From assembly GCA_038531315.1 (NCBI GenBank), contig JBCBBT010000094.1:1-6308 (forward strand): a DNA stretch of 6,308 nucleotides, in the 5' to 3' direction. A program made the translations under genes and the position numbers. A model generated the notes under the pieces. It saw only the letters and a program-made list of their open reading frames with translations, was not told the DNA's origin and did no database searches. Of this stretch, positions 6,117-6,308 are shown one piece after another. How positions within the stretch are numbered: position 1 is the stretch's first letter; the number at the start of each line of letters is the position of its first letter. The stretch is from JAJFFW01 sp038531315. Lineage in GTDB: Bacteria; Pseudomonadota; Alphaproteobacteria; Caulobacterales; Parvularculaceae.

Positions 6117-6277
6117 AGGTGTGGGCTTTTTGTGGGTCTTCGTATTTTCCGGCTTTCGCTGGACCCCACGGTCAAGCGATGGGGAATTGGAGGATGGTTT
6201 AAAATTTCTACCGGGCGCCATCCGCGTCCCACGCGCATTGAGCGACTTGCAACAAGAAGTGTGTTAACGCCGCGCCA

Positions 6278-6308
6278 GTGTTGAATCTCGACGACCATAA
6301 AAACGAGC
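6278..6308 (+). CDS. Possible start of a second PhyH-type dioxygenase, cut by the right edge
   Basis: The last 31 bases repeat the GTG start and next nine complete codons of the gene at 5153 (MLNLDDHKNE), plus one base. If the repeat continues, a tandem paralogue follows. If copy B only carries the gene's 5' end, this is a fragment. The sequence shown cannot decide, and the edge may be an assembly branch point. Confidence 0.4.
   Translation, partial: MLNLDDHKNE

Larger units (their letters stand above)
6009..6308 (+). repeat. Dispersed repeat element, copy B (long form), cut by the right edge
   Basis: Same element as 4953-5183, with an added 70-base block (6041-6110). It begins CCCTCTTTCCGT and continues to the window end, including a copy of the GTG start and first codons of the dioxygenase gene. 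The final 77 bases (6232-6308) equal 5107-5183; the base before differs (a against c). The right limit is unknown. Confidence 0.92.

Noticed and set aside
5940..6298. Open frames inside repeat copy B on both strands
   Set aside because: They translate palindromic repeat sequence, recur in copy A, and have no start signals.
4953..6308. Composite transposon or CRISPR-like array
   Set aside because: There are only two long direct repeats, no transposase, no short regular spacers, and no target-site duplication that I can see.

Overview
The window reads as alphaproteobacterial chromosome. The evidence is the minus-strand order scpA-scpB-tatA-tatB-tatC, which is common in that class, together with high GC and short CCCCCGC...GCGGGGG palindromes of the kind dispersed in many alphaproteobacterial genomes. 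The genus cannot be named from this sequence.

Reading the minus strand from right to left: scpA (4833-3817) and scpB (3766-2783) encode the two non-SMC subunits of the SMC-ScpAB chromosome-segregation complex. tatA (2646-2416), tatB (2303-1863) and tatC (1859-981) encode the complete twin-arginine translocase for folded proteins. queA (953 to the left edge) encodes a queuosine tRNA-modification enzyme. The genes are co-oriented and tightly packed, and probably form one or two operons; a possible promoter lies before tatA. QueA is in frame and normal for 292 codons. It then switches, without leaving frame, into a copy of the last part of tatC. This copy (1-77) matches 1018-1094 exactly and replaces the conserved QueA C-terminus.

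On the plus strand, diverging from scpA, lies one gene for a PhyH-type Fe(II)/2-oxoglutarate dioxygenase (5153-5938). A repeat element precedes it (from 4953) and recurs after it (from 6009). The downstream copy ends at the window edge, already 10 codons into what looks like a second start of the same gene. The two copies differ by about ten substitutions, one single-base indel and one 70-base block that contains half of a large palindrome.

Both window edges end in an exact 77-base match to internal sequence. The same length at both ends suggests a complete assembly contig cut at k-mer 77 branch points, so the QueA/TatC fusion and the second PhyH start must be checked against reads. If real, each edge lies in a tandem duplication, with units of 1017 bases on the left and about 1056-1126 bases on the right. 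I see no RNA genes, CRISPR array, insertion sequence or replication origin, and I found no convincing new multi-gene system.
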